This document shows positions 28,476-37,595 of a stretch of DNA of 64,000 nt, piece by piece; position 1 is the first letter of the stretch; each line of letters begins with the position of its first letter. Made by a program: the position numbers and the translations under genes. The notes under the pieces were generated by a model, which saw only the letters and a list, made by a program, of their open reading frames with translations, did not search any database and was not told the origin of the DNA. The DNA comes from Xanthomonas sp. DAR 35659 (GTDB taxonomy: Bacteria > Pseudomonadota > Gammaproteobacteria > Xanthomonadales > Xanthomonadaceae). The stretch covers positions 537,501 to 601,500 of the forward strand of contig NZ_CP162488.1 of the NCBI RefSeq assembly GCF_041242975.1. The letters run 5' to 3'.

Positions 28476-28904
28476 ATGAAGATCGACGGAACCCGTGAGC
28501 AAGACCGCGCCATCGAACTGGTGCTGTCGTACTACGACGCGTTCAACCGTGGCGACTGGGCGGCCATGCTCGACAAGCTCAGCGACGACGTGGCGCACGA
28601 CCTCAACCAGGGCGCGCGCGAGACCGGCAAGGACGCCTTCGCCGCGTTCCTGCAGCGGATGAACGCCAGCTACCGCGAGCAGCTGCGCGACATCGTCGTG
28701 CTGGGCGGGGAAGACGGCCGCCGCGCCGCCGCCGAATACGTCGTGCACGGCGAGTACCACCACACCGACGAAGGCCTGCCGCCGGCGCGCGGGCAGACGT
28801 ATGTACTGCCGGGCGGCGCGTTCTTCGACATCCGCGATGGCAAGATCGCCCGCGTCAGCAACTACTACAACCTGCAGGACTGGATCGCGCAGGTGTCGGC
28901 CTGA
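28476..28904 (+). CDS. SnoaL-like / ketosteroid-isomerase-fold protein
   Basis: The 142-aa protein has the NTF2-like pattern: an amphipathic helix with VLSYYDAFNRGDWAAML, DDVAHDLNQGARETGKDAF, and a final strand FFDIRDGKIARVSNYYNLQDWIAQV. The ATG at 28476 is preceded by CAGGAGGTGG, a strong ribosome-binding site, and is preferred over an earlier ATG at 28443. Substrate and role are unknown. A perfect dispersed palindrome follows it. Confidence 0.75.
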   Translation: MKIDGTREQDRAIELVLSYYDAFNRGDWAAMLDKLSDDVAHDLNQGARETGKDAFAAFLQRMNASYREQLRDIVVLGGEDGRRAAAEYVVHGEYHHTDEGLPPARGQTYVLPGGAFFDIRDGKIARVSNYYNLQDWIAQVSA

Positions 28905-28918
28905 GCGGTGCCGTGCAT

Positions 28919-28989
28919 CCTGTAGGAGCGGCTTCAGCCGCGACGGGCATCCCCGGGAACGCCTGTCGCGGCTGAAGCCGCTCCTACAG
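28919..28989. repeat. REP-like palindrome between SnoaL-like gene and bioC
   Basis: Inverted copies of CTGTAGGAGCGGCTTCAGCC with long perfect arms around a 14-18 base loop. It separates the convergent SnoaL-like gene and bioC. Confidence 0.9.
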
Positions 28990-29000
28990 AAGGCATTGCA

Positions 29001-29891
29001 TCACGCGCCGCGGCGGCGGATCGGGATCGCCGACACCGGCACCGCGGCGATCTCGCCGCCGCCGTCGCGGATCGGCGCGCCCGGCGGCGGCGCCCAGGCG
29101 TGGGCATAGATCACTTCCCAACTGCTCGGCAGCGCGCCGTCGGCGGTGCGCAGCGGTTCGTAGGCGGCGCTGGCGGTGGCGAAGCGGCCGCGGCCGGTCA
29201 GGGTGTGGCGGCGCGCGTGCAACGCGTTGGTCGCGCCGATCGCGCGCAGCTCGCGCATCAGCGCGGCCAGGTCCGGATAGGTGAGGGTGAACAGGTCGCG
29301 GTCCAGCACCGGGTCGCGGAAGCCGGCGTGCATCAGCGCATCGCCGAACTGCGCGATCGGCGCGAAGCGGCTGACATGCGGCGCCTCGCGGTCGGCCTGC
29401 GCGAACGCTTCGCGCAGTTCGATCAGGGTCTCCGGCCCGAAGCTGGAGCACAGCAGCAGCCCGCCGGGCTTGAGTACGCGGCGGAAACCGGCGAACACCG
29501 CCGGCAGGTCCTCGACCCACTGCAGGCACAGGTTGCTGAAGATCACGTCGACGCTGTGCTCGGCCAGCGGCAGCGCGCGCGCGTCGGCGCAGACGCGGCC
29601 GAACGGCTTCCACCAGCCGGCCTGGCGCTTGGCCTGCTGCAGCATCGGCAGCGCCTGGTCGAGCGCGATCACCTGCGCGCGCGGCCAGCGCTTCTTCATC
29701 GTCGCGGCGGCATGCGCGGGGCCGCTGCCCACGTCCAGCACCACCTGCGGCACGCGGTCGCCGAGGTAGTCCAGCGATTCCAGCAGGCGCTTCTCCACCT
29801 CGTGCTGCAGGGCCGCGGCGGCGTCGTAGCTGGCCGCGGCGCGCGAGAACGCGCGGCGGATGTGGTGGGGGTCGAACGAGGAGGGATCCAT
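29001..29891 (-). CDS. bioC: malonyl-ACP O-methyltransferase
   Basis: The 296-aa SAM-dependent methyltransferase has motif I VVLDVGSGPAH, the acidic VIALDQALPML, and FSNLCLQWVEDLPAVFAGFRRVLKPGG, the BioC pattern. It makes the methyl ester that starts pimeloyl synthesis for biotin. BioH, BioF and BioB lie within 5 kb on the same strand, in the order bioB-bioF-(unknown)-bioH and then bioC, interrupted by an SDR and an exported protein. The start at 29891 excludes an upstream low-complexity extension. Confidence 0.9.
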   Translation of the reverse strand: MDPSSFDPHHIRRAFSRAAASYDAAAALQHEVEKRLLESLDYLGDRVPQVVLDVGSGPAHAAATMKKRWPRAQVIALDQALPMLQQAKRQAGWWKPFGRVCADARALPLAEHSVDVIFSNLCLQWVEDLPAVFAGFRRVLKPGGLLLCSSFGPETLIELREAFAQADREAPHVSRFAPIAQFGDALMHAGFRDPVLDRDLFTLTYPDLAALMRELRAIGATNALHARRHTLTGRGRFATASAAYEPLRTADGALPSSWEVIYAHAWAPPPGAPIRDGGGEIAAVPVSAIPIRRRGA

Positions 29892-29913
29892 CGGCGCATT
29901 ATCGCTGGCGGGA

Positions 29914-30022
29914 GGCCGGGAATGGAGAATGGGGAAACGGGAATCGGAACGGCCGCGTCGGCGAGATGGCCGCCTGCCTTGCCCATTCCCGTTTCCCCAT
30001 TCCCCATTCCCCATTCCCGGCC
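29914..30022. repeat. inverted copies of the CT-rich/GA-rich dispersed repeat
   Basis: A GA-rich copy (29914-29947) and a CT-rich copy (29981-30022; CCATTCCCGTTTCCCC then CCATTCCCCATTCCC) face each other between bioC and the SDR gene. The right copy runs up to 3 bases before the SDR stop codon. Confidence 0.75.
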
Positions 30023-30024
30023 CT

Positions 30025-30807
30025 TCAGAACGTCCCGGGATAGGCGCCGCCATCGAGCAACAGGTTCTGCCCGGTGAGGTAGCCGGCCTGCGCACTGCAC
30101 AGGAAGGCGCAGGCCGCGCCGAATTCGTCGGCGCTGCCGAAGCGGCCGGCGGGGATCTGCTGGCGTTTCTGCGCGGCGAGCGCGTCCACGTCGGTGCCGC
30201 TGCGTTGCGCGGCATGGGCGAAGTTGCTGCGCAGCCGGTCGGTGTCGAACTGCCCCGGCAGCAGGTTGTTGATGGTGACGTTGTACGCGACGGTGCGCCG
30301 CGCCAGGCCGGCGACGAAGCCGGTCAGCCCGGCGCGCGCGCCGTTGGACAGACCCAGGCTGTCGATCGGTGCCTTCACCGCGGCGGAGGTGATGTTGACG
30401 ATGCGGCCGAAGCCGCGCGCCTGCATGGCATCGACTGTGGCTCGGATCAGCGCGATCGGCGCCAGCATGTTGGCGTCGAGCGCGCGTAGCCAGTCCTCGC
30501 GCTCCCAGTCGCGGAAATCGCCGGGCGGCGGGCCGCCGGCGTTGTTGATCAGGATGTCGATCTGCGGGCAGGCGGCCAGCGCGGCGGCGCGCCCGGCGTC
30601 GGTGGCGATGTCGGCGGCCACCGCGATCACCTCGCCGGCGCCGGGCAGCGCGCGCAGCCCGGCCGCCGCCGCATCCAGCGCGGGTTGGCCGCGCGCCACG
30701 ATGACCACGTTGACGCCCTCGTTGGCCAGCGCTCGCGCGCAACCGAGTCCCAGGCCCTTGCTCGCGGCGCAGACCAGCGCCCATTTGCCGGCGATGCCCA
30801 GATCCAT
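30025..30807 (-). CDS. SDR-family protein with altered catalytic Tyr/Lys
   Basis: The 260-aa protein has the NAD(P) motif AASKGLGLG (14-22), DILINNAGG and the catalytic-type Ser141 (NITS). The YxxxK pair is replaced: S154-N-G-A-R158 stands where Tyr-x3-Lys is expected. A subgroup of FabG-like SDRs is known to carry LSNGARAGL here, so this is a family trait, not a random mutation. It may be a reductase using another proton donor. Its position among biotin genes does not prove a role in that pathway. Confidence 0.8.
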   Translation of the reverse strand: MDLGIAGKWALVCAASKGLGLGCARALANEGVNVVIVARGQPALDAAAAGLRALPGAGEVIAVAADIATDAGRAAALAACPQIDILINNAGGPPPGDFRDWEREDWLRALDANMLAPIALIRATVDAMQARGFGRIVNITSAAVKAPIDSLGLSNGARAGLTGFVAGLARRTVAYNVTINNLLPGQFDTDRLRSNFAHAAQRSGTDVDALAAQKRQQIPAGRFGSADEFGAACAFLCSAQAGYLTGQNLLLDGGAYPGTF

Positions 30808-30924
30808 GCGTGCGCTCCGTTCGTCTCGAAACCGCGATGATCGTGCATCACCGTCGGCGCTGCCAGCCGCGTTGCGCTGCGCGCGATGTTCTGCGATGCG
30901 CGCGGGGTGGGCGCCGAGCGCGCG

Positions 30925-31401
30925 CTACTCCGCGCGGCTGTCGTCGATGCGCCGCGCGAGCGCGGTGTAGTAGTCGGCCGACGCCCGATTGCCTTGCTGG
31001 CGCAGGCGTGCGGAGGTCTCCAGCGCCGCAGCGCGTGCCTGCGCGAACACGTGGTCGTCCTCGTCGGGGCGCAGGCCGTCGCTGGCCACGGCGCGCAAGG
31101 TCGCATCGAAGCGCACGGCCGCCATCAATCCTCCTGCGTGCAGCAGGAGTAGGCCCTGCGCCGGGCGGCCATCCTGCATGCGGCCGGCGAAGAAGGCATA
31201 GGGCTCGGCGGTGCCGGCGCGGACGATGCCGAGCCCATCGGCTGCCCCGTTCCGGCACTCGCCGAGCCAGCGCGCGGGAGCGGCGTCCAGGTCCGCGGGC
31301 GCCTCGAACCGACACGGCGCCGCTGGCGGCGCCGCCAGGGCGGGAAGGGCGGCGCATGCCGCGATCAGGCACGCCATCACCCTGGCGGTGTTGCTACGCA
31401 T
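30925..31401 (-). CDS. hypothetical exported protein
   Basis: From ATG 31401 the 158-aa protein begins with a signal peptide (RVMACLIAACAALPALAAPP, probable cleavage after ALAA) and has a mature domain with two Cys (CRFEAP, ECRNG) and GLGIVRAGTAEPYAFFAGRMQDGRPAQG, which resembles a MORN-like strand repeat. The longer frame upstream is Arg-rich shadow sequence. I do not recognise the family. Confidence 0.6.
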   Translation of the reverse strand: MRSNTARVMACLIAACAALPALAAPPAAPCRFEAPADLDAAPARWLGECRNGAADGLGIVRAGTAEPYAFFAGRMQDGRPAQGLLLLHAGGLMAAVRFDATLRAVASDGLRPDEDDHVFAQARAAALETSARLRQQGNRASADYYTALARRIDDSRAE

Positions 31402-31949
31402 CACGGTCACGGATCGGTTCTCCTCGGTGCTGCGCCATAGCGCGGTTAGCGCGCCATCGTAGCGCGACGGACGGCGACGCCTGTGGCGACAGCGTGGCGG
31501 CCGCGACGGCCTGCGCTTCGCGAAGCGCGGCGCGCAGTCGGTCCAGGTCAAGGGAAGAGAGGTGTGGGCTTCGGACGGCGTCGGCGAGCAGCGACGCGCG
31601 TGCTGCAGGAGGCGCCTGTCGGCACACCTTGCCTTGGTGACGCGGCATCGTCGGGTTTGCGTTCAGCGCGATTGCATCGCCGGCGGGTACCTGCGGGCCG
31701 GCAACGTGTGGCAGCGAGTAGCGTCCGCCCTCCGGCATGCGTGGCAAGGGCGCGGCGCCGCCGCGAAGATGCATCGCACTGCGCAGCCTTCCGCGACGAG
31801 CGCAGCTTCCGCGACGAGCGCAGCTTCCGCGACGAGCGCAGCTGGCGCGACGAAGCGCGACGCGGATTGCGCGACACGTTTTGGTGCGGCGGCCGGCTTC
31901 GGGCCTGCCACGCCTGCGAATGCGCAGCGCGCGGCGGCACGCGGACGTG
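31402..31949. other. intergenic region with 18-bp tandem repeat, no convincing gene
   Basis: ORFs on both strands in these 548 bp are Arg-rich or repeat-derived and lack ribosome-binding sites. The region holds the tandem repeat at 31783-31857. Confidence 0.55.
31783..31857. repeat. 18-bp tandem repeat CGCAGCTTCCGCGACGAG
   Basis: Two exact 18-bp units (31801-31836) are flanked by a 19-bp variant on the left and a diverged unit on the right. The period is a multiple of three. It lies upstream of nothing obvious, between the exported protein gene and the bioH 3' end. Confidence 0.85.
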
Positions 31950-32711
31950 TTACGGCAATGCGGCCAGGAATGCCTGCAGCGCGATGGCGACCTCGTCCGC
32001 ATGGCCGAGAAACGGGGCGTGCCCGCCGCCGGCGACGATGTGCAGTTGGGCCTGCGGCGCCAGGGCGGACGCGGCCTGCATCCCGGCGTCCGACACCAGT
32101 CGATCGCGTTGGCCGCCGATCCATAGGCTGGGCACGCGCAGCGTCGGCAACGCGCGGCGCAGGTCGGTGCGTTCGAGCAGCGCCAGGCCGTCCTGCAGCG
32201 CGCGCGCGTCCGGCTCGCCGCGTGCGATCAGCGTCTCGCGCAACATGCGCAGCTCCGCGCGCGCATGCGCCGAGCCGAGCGTGTCCAGCGCCAGGAAGCG
32301 GTCCAGCGTGCCGCGGTAGTCCTCGCCCAGGTCGCGGCCGAACTGGGCGAAGACCTGCGGTTCCACCGCGTGCGGCCAGTCGCCGCCGCGCACGAACCGC
32401 GGCGTCGCCGCGAGCATCGCCAGGCCGCGCACCTGCGGTTGGGTCGCCGCGGCATGCAGCGCGAACAGCCCGCCCAGCGACCAGCCCAGCCATGCCGCCG
32501 GCGGCGTCGCCGCGGCGATCGCGCTGACCACGTGCGGCAGCGCCAGCGGGGTGTCGTCGTCGCGGCTGTGACCATGTCCGGGCAGGTCCACCAGGTGCAT
32601 GCGGTAGTGCGCCGACAGGCGCGCGACGAGCGGCGCGAAGATGCCGCCGTGCAGCGCCCAGCCGTGGATCAGGACCAGATCGGGGCCTTGCCCCACCGTT
32701 TCGATATGCAT
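31950..32711 (-). CDS. bioH: pimeloyl-ACP methyl ester esterase
   Basis: The 253-aa alpha/beta hydrolase has the oxyanion HGWALHGG, nucleophile Ser78 in GWSLGG, an acid in GGQRDRLV and His in GGGHAPF, the BioH pattern. It removes the methyl group added by BioC and so frees pimeloyl-ACP for BioF. It lies 43 bp downstream of the small unknown gene that follows bioF, on the same strand. Confidence 0.9.
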   Translation of the reverse strand: MHIETVGQGPDLVLIHGWALHGGIFAPLVARLSAHYRMHLVDLPGHGHSRDDDTPLALPHVVSAIAAATPPAAWLGWSLGGLFALHAAATQPQVRGLAMLAATPRFVRGGDWPHAVEPQVFAQFGRDLGEDYRGTLDRFLALDTLGSAHARAELRMLRETLIARGEPDARALQDGLALLERTDLRRALPTLRVPSLWIGGQRDRLVSDAGMQAASALAPQAQLHIVAGGGHAPFLGHADEVAIALQAFLAALP

Positions 32712-32754
32712 CGTCGATCGCGTGCCAATGGAAGGGAATCGGGCGAGGCGGCGG

Positions 32755-33108
32755 TCAGCGCGCCGCGCGCAGCGCCAGCAGCCGTGGCAGCAGCACGCGC
32801 CATTGCTGCCGCGGATAGCGCCATGTCAGCCACGCCGACCAGCGCTGCACGCCCTCGCCGCGCTGGATCGCCGCGCTCAACCAGTCGATGTCGAAGCCCT
32901 CCCAGACCCCGGCCACGCTCGACAGGTTCGGTGCCAGGCGCGGATGCACGTCGCGCAGCAGCATCTCCCGCAGCGTGTCCGGCCTGTAGGGCGAGGCGGC
33001 GAGCACCGCGGCGATGTGCGGGTGGCGCAAGGCGACATCGGTGTCCAGGTACAACTCCGACAGCGCTTCCCACACCTCGCGGCGCGCCGCGAGGTCGTCG
33101 CCGCTCAT
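32755..33108 (-). CDS. small uncharacterised protein in the bio cluster
   Basis: The 117-aa soluble protein begins [20 protein letters not shown] and ends [15 protein letters not shown]. Trp-rich motifs ([20 protein letters not shown]) suggest a compact globular fold. Its ATG overlaps the bioF stop (ATGA) and bioH follows after 43 bp, so it is translated within the biotin operon. Whether it contributes to biotin synthesis is unknown. I do not recognise a characterised homologue. Confidence 0.75.
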   Translation of the reverse strand: MSGDDLAARREVWEALSELYLDTDVALRHPHIAAVLAASPYRPDTLREMLLRDVHPRLAPNLSSVAGVWEGFDIDWLSAAIQRGEGVQRWSAWLTWRYPRQQWRVLLPRLLALRAAR

Positions 33109-34310
33109 GCGGGCAGGCCGACCGGATGCGCGGCGAGGCGGTCGCGGGCCAGCGCCAGCGCATCGAGCAGCGCCTGCACCTGCGCCGGCGTGTGCAACGC
33201 CGACAGCGTCACCCGCAGGCGCGACTTGCCGTCCGGCACGGTCGGCGGGCGGATCGCCGAGACCAGGAAGCCGGCCTGCTCCAGCGCCGCCGACAGCGCC
33301 AGCGCGCTGGCCTCGTCGCCGCACAGCAGCGGCTGGATCGGGGTGTCGGAGGACATCAGTTCCAGGCCATGGCGGCGCGCGCCGCCGCGGAACGCGGCGA
33401 TCGTCTCGGCCAGGCGCTCGCGCCGCCACTGGTCGCGCCGCGCCAGCTTGACCGCGGCCAGCGAGGCGGCGGCCTGCGCCGGCGGCAGCGCGGTGGTGTA
33501 CAGGTAGGGCCGCGCGGTTTCGGCCAGATGCCGGATCAGCGCCTCGTCGCCGACGACGAGCGCGCCGTAGCCGCCCAGCGCCTTGCCCAGGGTCACCAGT
33601 TGCAACGGCACGTCGGCCACGCCGAGCCCGGCCTCGGCCACGCAGCCGCGGCCCTGCGGTCCGAGCACGCCGACGCCGTGCGCGTCGTCCACGTACATCA
33701 GCGCCTGCTGCGTGCGCGCGACCAGGGTCAGCGAGCGCAGCGGAGCGATGTCGCCGTCCATGCTGAACACGCCATCGGTGGCCAGCATCGCCGCGCCGTC
33801 GGCGGCGTGCTTGAGCTGGCGCATCGCGCCTTCGGCATCCAGGTGCGGATAGCGGCGCAGGCGGCAGCCGGCCAGGCGGGTGGCGTCGAGCAGGCTGGCG
33901 TGGTTGAGCCGATCCTGCACGCACACGTCCTCTTCCTCGCTCAGCAGCGCCTGCTGCACCGCCAGGTTGGCGATGAAGCCGCTGCCGAACAGCAGCGCCT
34001 GCGAGTAGCCGAGCCAGTCGGCGACCTCGCGTTCCAACTGCTCGTGCAGCGCGTGGTGGCCGCACACCAGGTGCGAGGCGGTCGCGCCGGCGCCCTCGCG
34101 CGCGGCGGCGTCCTGCAGCGCGGCCACCACTTCGAACTGTTGCGCCAGGCCGAGGTAGTCGTTGCTGCAGAAGCCGGTCAGCCAGCGGCCGTCGACTTCC
34201 AGGCGCACGCCGTCGCGGCGGCCGACGCTGCGGCGCACGCGGATGCGGCCCTGCGCTTGGCGCAGCGCGCGCTGGGACTGGATGCGGTCGTACAGATCGG
34301 GGCGGGCCAT
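33105..34310 (-). CDS. bioF: 8-amino-7-oxononanoate synthase
   Basis: This PLP enzyme condenses pimeloyl-ACP and L-alanine. The 401-aa protein has [31 protein letters not shown] and the PLP lysine in [11 protein letters not shown]. The start at 34310 (MARPDLYDR) gives the usual length; an ATG five codons earlier is possible. It follows bioB by about 120 bp on the same strand. Confidence 0.95.
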   Translation of the reverse strand: MARPDLYDRIQSQRALRQAQGRIRVRRSVGRRDGVRLEVDGRWLTGFCSNDYLGLAQQFEVVAALQDAAAREGAGATASHLVCGHHALHEQLEREVADWLGYSQALLFGSGFIANLAVQQALLSEEEDVCVQDRLNHASLLDATRLAGCRLRRYPHLDAEGAMRQLKHAADGAAMLATDGVFSMDGDIAPLRSLTLVARTQQALMYVDDAHGVGVLGPQGRGCVAEAGLGVADVPLQLVTLGKALGGYGALVVGDEALIRHLAETARPYLYTTALPPAQAAASLAAVKLARRDQWRRERLAETIAAFRGGARRHGLELMSSDTPIQPLLCGDEASALALSAALEQAGFLVSAIRPPTVPDGKSRLRVTLSALHTPAQVQALLDALALARDRLAAHPVGLPA

Positions 34311-34434
34311 GGGCGGCGAGGGCATGGGGTGGCTGGCTAGCGTAGCGCGTCCCCGGCCGCGCCGGGCGCGCGGGCCCGGTGCGGCGGCGGGACGCGCGCT
34401 GGGACGGCGCGCCGGGGCGAGGGCCAGGCCGGGA

Positions 34435-35484
34435 TCAGGCCAGCGCGGCGTCGATGGTGCGCCCGCGCGACGGCGCCGCGGTGATGTCCGCGTGCACGGT
34501 GCCGGGATGGTCGTGCGCGTCGGCGTCCACCGTCACCTGCATCGGCCGCAGCCCCAGCCGCGCGAACAGCGCCTGGTCGCGCTCGGTGTCCGGGTTGCCG
34601 GTGGTCAGCAGCTTCTCGCCGTAGAAGATCGAGTTGGCGCCGGCGCAGAAGCACAGCGCCTGCAGTTCGTCGCTCATGCTCTCGCGCCCGGCCGACAGCC
34701 GCACCATCGCCTGCGGCATCGCGATGCGGGCCACAGCGATCGTGCGCACGAACTCGAACGGGTCCAGCTCGACCGTGCCGTGCAAGGGGGTGCCGGCCAC
34801 CTGCACCAGGCGGTTGATCGGCACCGAATCCGGATGCACCGGCAGGTTGGCCAGCGCCTGCAGCAGGCCGGCGCGCTGGTCGCGCGACTCGCCCATGCCG
34901 ACGATGCCGCCGCAGCAGGTCTTCAGCCCGGCGTCGCGCACGTGGGTCAGGGTATCCAGGCGGTCCTGGTACTGGCGGGTGTGGATGATCGAATCGTAGA
35001 AATCCGGCGCGGTGTCCAGATTGTGGTTGTAGTAGTCCAGCCCGGCGGACTTCAGCGCCTGCGCCTGCGCGCCGTCGAGCATGCCCAGGGTGGCGCAGGT
35101 TTCCAGGCCCAACGCCTTCACCTCGCGGATCATCTCCGCCACCTTCGGGATGTCGCGGTCCTTGGGCGAGCGCCACGCCGCGCCCATGCAGAAGCGCGAG
35201 GCGCCGGCGGCCTTGGCCTGGCGCGCCTTGTCCAGCACCGCCGCGGTGCTCATCAGCTTCTGCGCGTCCACGCCGGTGTCGTAGCGCTGCGCCTGCGGGC
35301 AGTACGCGCAGTCCTCCGGACAGCCGCCGGTCTTGACCGAGAGCAGGGTGGACACCTGCACCTGCGCCGGATCGAAGTGCTCGCGGTGCACGGCGGCGGC
35401 GCGGTGCAGCAGTTCCGGGAACGGCAGGTCGAACAGGGCGAGCAGTTCCTGGCGTTGCCAGTCGTGTCGGACGACAGCGGACAT
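34435..35484 (-). CDS. bioB: biotin synthase
   Basis: This radical-SAM enzyme inserts sulfur into dethiobiotin. The 349-aa protein has the [4Fe-4S] ligands Cys55, Cys59 and Cys62 in GCPEDCAYC. Downstream [10 protein letters not shown] and [10 protein letters not shown] are typical, and Arg in the GRESMSDE region is present. The ATG at 35484 follows AGGAAA. It heads the biotin cluster and is divergent from comF with only 49 bp between start codons, so the two share a promoter region. Confidence 0.96.
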   Translation of the reverse strand: MSAVVRHDWQRQELLALFDLPFPELLHRAAAVHREHFDPAQVQVSTLLSVKTGGCPEDCAYCPQAQRYDTGVDAQKLMSTAAVLDKARQAKAAGASRFCMGAAWRSPKDRDIPKVAEMIREVKALGLETCATLGMLDGAQAQALKSAGLDYYNHNLDTAPDFYDSIIHTRQYQDRLDTLTHVRDAGLKTCCGGIVGMGESRDQRAGLLQALANLPVHPDSVPINRLVQVAGTPLHGTVELDPFEFVRTIAVARIAMPQAMVRLSAGRESMSDELQALCFCAGANSIFYGEKLLTTGNPDTERDQALFARLGLRPMQVTVDADAHDHPGTVHADITAAPSRGRTIDAALA

Positions 35485-35533
35485 GGGGGTTTCCTGACGG
35501 TCAGCGGCTGGGAAAGCGGGCAGTCTGGTGAGC

Positions 35534-36259
35534 ATGGATATCCCTGTCAACTTCGCCAGTGACTTTCAGGTTGACGGAAGCTGGCGGCGCCTGCAGCGCT
35601 GGCTGCTGCCGGAGCGCTGCCTGGTCTGCGGCGAACGCGGTGCCGCCGGGCTGGACCTGTGCCCGGCCTGCCGCGTCGCGCTGCCCTGGAACGTCGGCGC
35701 CTGCATGACCTGCGCGTTGCCGCTGCCGGCGCTGGATGCCGGCCAGGTCTGCGGCGCCTGCCAGCGCAAGCCGCCGCCGCTGACGCTGGTCGCCAGCGCC
35801 TGCGTGTACGCCGCGCCGGTGGACGGGCTGCTGCGCCGCTTCAAGTTCCACCAGGATCTGGCCGCCGGGCGCCTGCTGACGGCGCTGCTGCGCGCGCGCT
35901 GCGGCGATCTGGCGCGCCCGCAAGCCTTGCTGCCGGTGCCGCTGCATGCGGCGCGACTGCGCCAGCGTGGCTACGACCAGGCGCTGGAACTGGCGCGGCC
36001 ATTGGCGCGCGCGCTGGGCCTGCGCTTGTGCGACGGACTGCAGCGCGTGCGCGCGACGGCGCCGCAATCCGAACTCGATGCGCGCGCGCGTCGGCGCAAC
36101 CTGCGCCATGCGTTCGCGGTCCGCGCGCCGTTGCCGCAGCACGTGACCCTGATCGACGACGTGATGACCACCGGCGCGACCCTGCACGCCGCCGCGCAGG
36201 CGCTGCGCCGCGCCGGTGTGGCGCGGGTCGATGCGTGGGTGGTGGCGCGCGTGCCGTGA
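35534..36259 (+). CDS. comF: ComF-family phosphoribosyltransferase-like competence protein
   Basis: The 241-aa protein has N-terminal zinc-ribbon cysteines (CLVCGE, CPAC, CMTC, CGAC) and a C-terminal phosphoribosyltransferase fold with [13 protein letters not shown]. ComF/GntX proteins serve DNA uptake or use of DNA as carbon source. An upstream GTG at 35528 is an alternative start. It is divergent from bioB. A dispersed palindrome interrupted by an IS110 element follows. Confidence 0.9.
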   Translation: MDIPVNFASDFQVDGSWRRLQRWLLPERCLVCGERGAAGLDLCPACRVALPWNVGACMTCALPLPALDAGQVCGACQRKPPPLTLVASACVYAAPVDGLLRRFKFHQDLAAGRLLTALLRARCGDLARPQALLPVPLHAARLRQRGYDQALELARPLARALGLRLCDGLQRVRATAPQSELDARARRRNLRHAFAVRAPLPQHVTLIDDVMTTGATLHAAAQALRRAGVARVDAWVVARVP

Positions 36260-36315
36260 GCGTGGGGGTCTATCGTGTGGGGACCCTGGTGGCTGGTAAT
36301 ACCTTCGGAAAGTGT

Positions 36316-36383
36316 CCTGTAGGAGCGGCTTTAGCCGCGACGGGCTTTACAAGGAACGCCTCGTCGCGGCTAAAGCCGCTCCT
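36316..36383. repeat. REP-like palindrome disrupted by the IS110 element
   Basis: The left arm (36316-36342, starting CCTGTAGGAGCGGCTTTAGC) pairs with 36362-36383. The last five bases of the right arm (ACAGG) are found on the far side of the insertion at 37613-37617. Joining 36383 to 37613 restores a perfect 27-bp inverted repeat. Confidence 0.92.
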
Positions 36384-36399
36384 TGTATCTGGACATGAG

Positions 36400-36610
36400 G
36401 CCCACGTGGCCTTATGTCTTCCGACTGATCATCGGAGCAGTGCGGGAAGCCCAGTCGCTCCTAAAGCCACGAGCTTGCATTGTAGATTGGCTCCCGCATT
36501 GCATATGCTGGCCCATCGGTGTCCGTACGGTATCCAGAGTCCGCCGCAGGCGTGAACTCGCATCCACAAGGCAGGACCGGGCGCAGCGGTGATCGTGTTC
36601 ACCCTACGAT
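36400..36610 (+). ncRNA. candidate bridge RNA of the IS110 element
   Basis: Ends are approximate. A 5' hairpin CCGA...TCGG (36421-36435) is followed by a target-binding loop enclosed by GCGGG/CCCGC (36442-36446/36493-36497). The loop holds CGCTCCT (36456-36462), identical to the target left of and through the core, and TGTAG (36481-36485), complementary to CTACA across the core. A second, donor loop holds ACGGTATC (36527-36534), matching the right end of the element, and ACAAG (36566-36570), complementary to CTTGT at the left end. The order target loop then donor loop is that of IS621. Confidence 0.72.
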
Positions 36611-36623
36611 GGAGGAATTCCCC

Positions 36624-37595
36624 ATGTCCCCAGTCGTCGGTATCGACGTCGCCAAACACCGTTTCGACCTGGCCATCGACCTGGCCAACGGCAAGTACCG
36701 CACCAAGGCCAAGCTTTCCAACGATCCGAAGGGGTTCCAGGCCCTACGGACGTGGCTGCAGAGCCATGCGCAGGCGGACAGCTGGATCGTGATGGAAGCC
36801 ACCGGCACCTACCACGAGGCCCTGGCTGAGTTCGTGCACGCCTTGGGCTACCGCGTATGCGTCCTCAACCCGGCGCAGACGGCGCTGTATGCCCGCAGCC
36901 AGCTGACTCGGGTCAAGACCGATCGCAGCGATGCCAAGCTGATCGCCAGCTACGGCCTGCGCCATGCGTCGCAATTGCGGCCGTGGCAGCCCGATCCGCC
37001 GGCGCTCAAGCACCTCAAGGCGCTGGTGCGTCGGCGCGAGGACCTGCTGCAGATGCTGCAGATGGAGCGCAACCGCCTGGACGTCGCCGCGCCGGTGGTG
37101 CGCGCCTCGCTGCTAGAGACTATCGGCCAGCTGCAAGCGAACATCGCCCAGATCGAACGGGCCATCGACGACCAGATCGACCAGGATCCTACCCTGCGCG
37201 GGCAGCGCGAGCTGCTGGTCAGCATCGACGACATCGCCGAGAGGAGCGCGGCGCTGTTGCTGGCCGAGCTCGGCGACGTGGAGCGCTTCTCCCAGGCCTC
37301 GGCGGTGACCGCCTTCGCCGGGTTGAATCCACGGCTGCAGGAGTCCGGCAAGCGCAAGGGGCAGGCCTGCATCTCCCGTACCGGCTCCCCACGCCTGCGC
37401 GCCGGCCTGTTCCTGCCGGCCTTGGTCGCCATGACCCACAACCCGGTCGTGCGTGCGCTGAAACAACGCCTGCGCGAACGCGGCAAGGCCAACAAGCAGA
37501 TCATCTGCGCCGCCATGCGCAAGCTGCTGCATATCGCCTACGGCGTGCTCAAATCGCGCACGCCCTTCGACCCTCAAAAGGCCCTTGCCTGTTAG
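36624..37595 (+). CDS. IS110-family transposase (DEDD recombinase)
   Basis: The 323-aa protein has an N-terminal RuvC-like DEDD domain with Asp8 (GIDVAK), Glu58 (VMEATGTYHE), and Asp100/Asp103 (KTDRSDA). A coiled-coil-like middle follows, then a C-terminal Tnp_20 domain with the probable catalytic Ser255 in TGSPRLR. All key residues are present, so the enzyme may be active. The ATG at 36624 follows GGAGGAATTCCCC. IS110 recombinases are guided by the bridge RNA and join DNA at a dinucleotide core. Confidence 0.95.
   Translation: MSPVVGIDVAKHRFDLAIDLANGKYRTKAKLSNDPKGFQALRTWLQSHAQADSWIVMEATGTYHEALAEFVHALGYRVCVLNPAQTALYARSQLTRVKTDRSDAKLIASYGLRHASQLRPWQPDPPALKHLKALVRRREDLLQMLQMERNRLDVAAPVVRASLLETIGQLQANIAQIERAIDDQIDQDPTLRGQRELLVSIDDIAERSAALLLAELGDVERFSQASAVTAFAGLNPRLQESGKRKGQACISRTGSPRLRAGLFLPALVAMTHNPVVRALKQRLRERGKANKQIICAAMRKLLHIAYGVLKSRTPFDPQKALAC

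Noticed and set aside
31548..31940. 130-aa Arg/Ser-rich ORF on the minus strand with repeated KLRSSR
   Set aside because: Repeat-derived low-complexity translation with no ribosome-binding site; all six frames are open here because of GC content.
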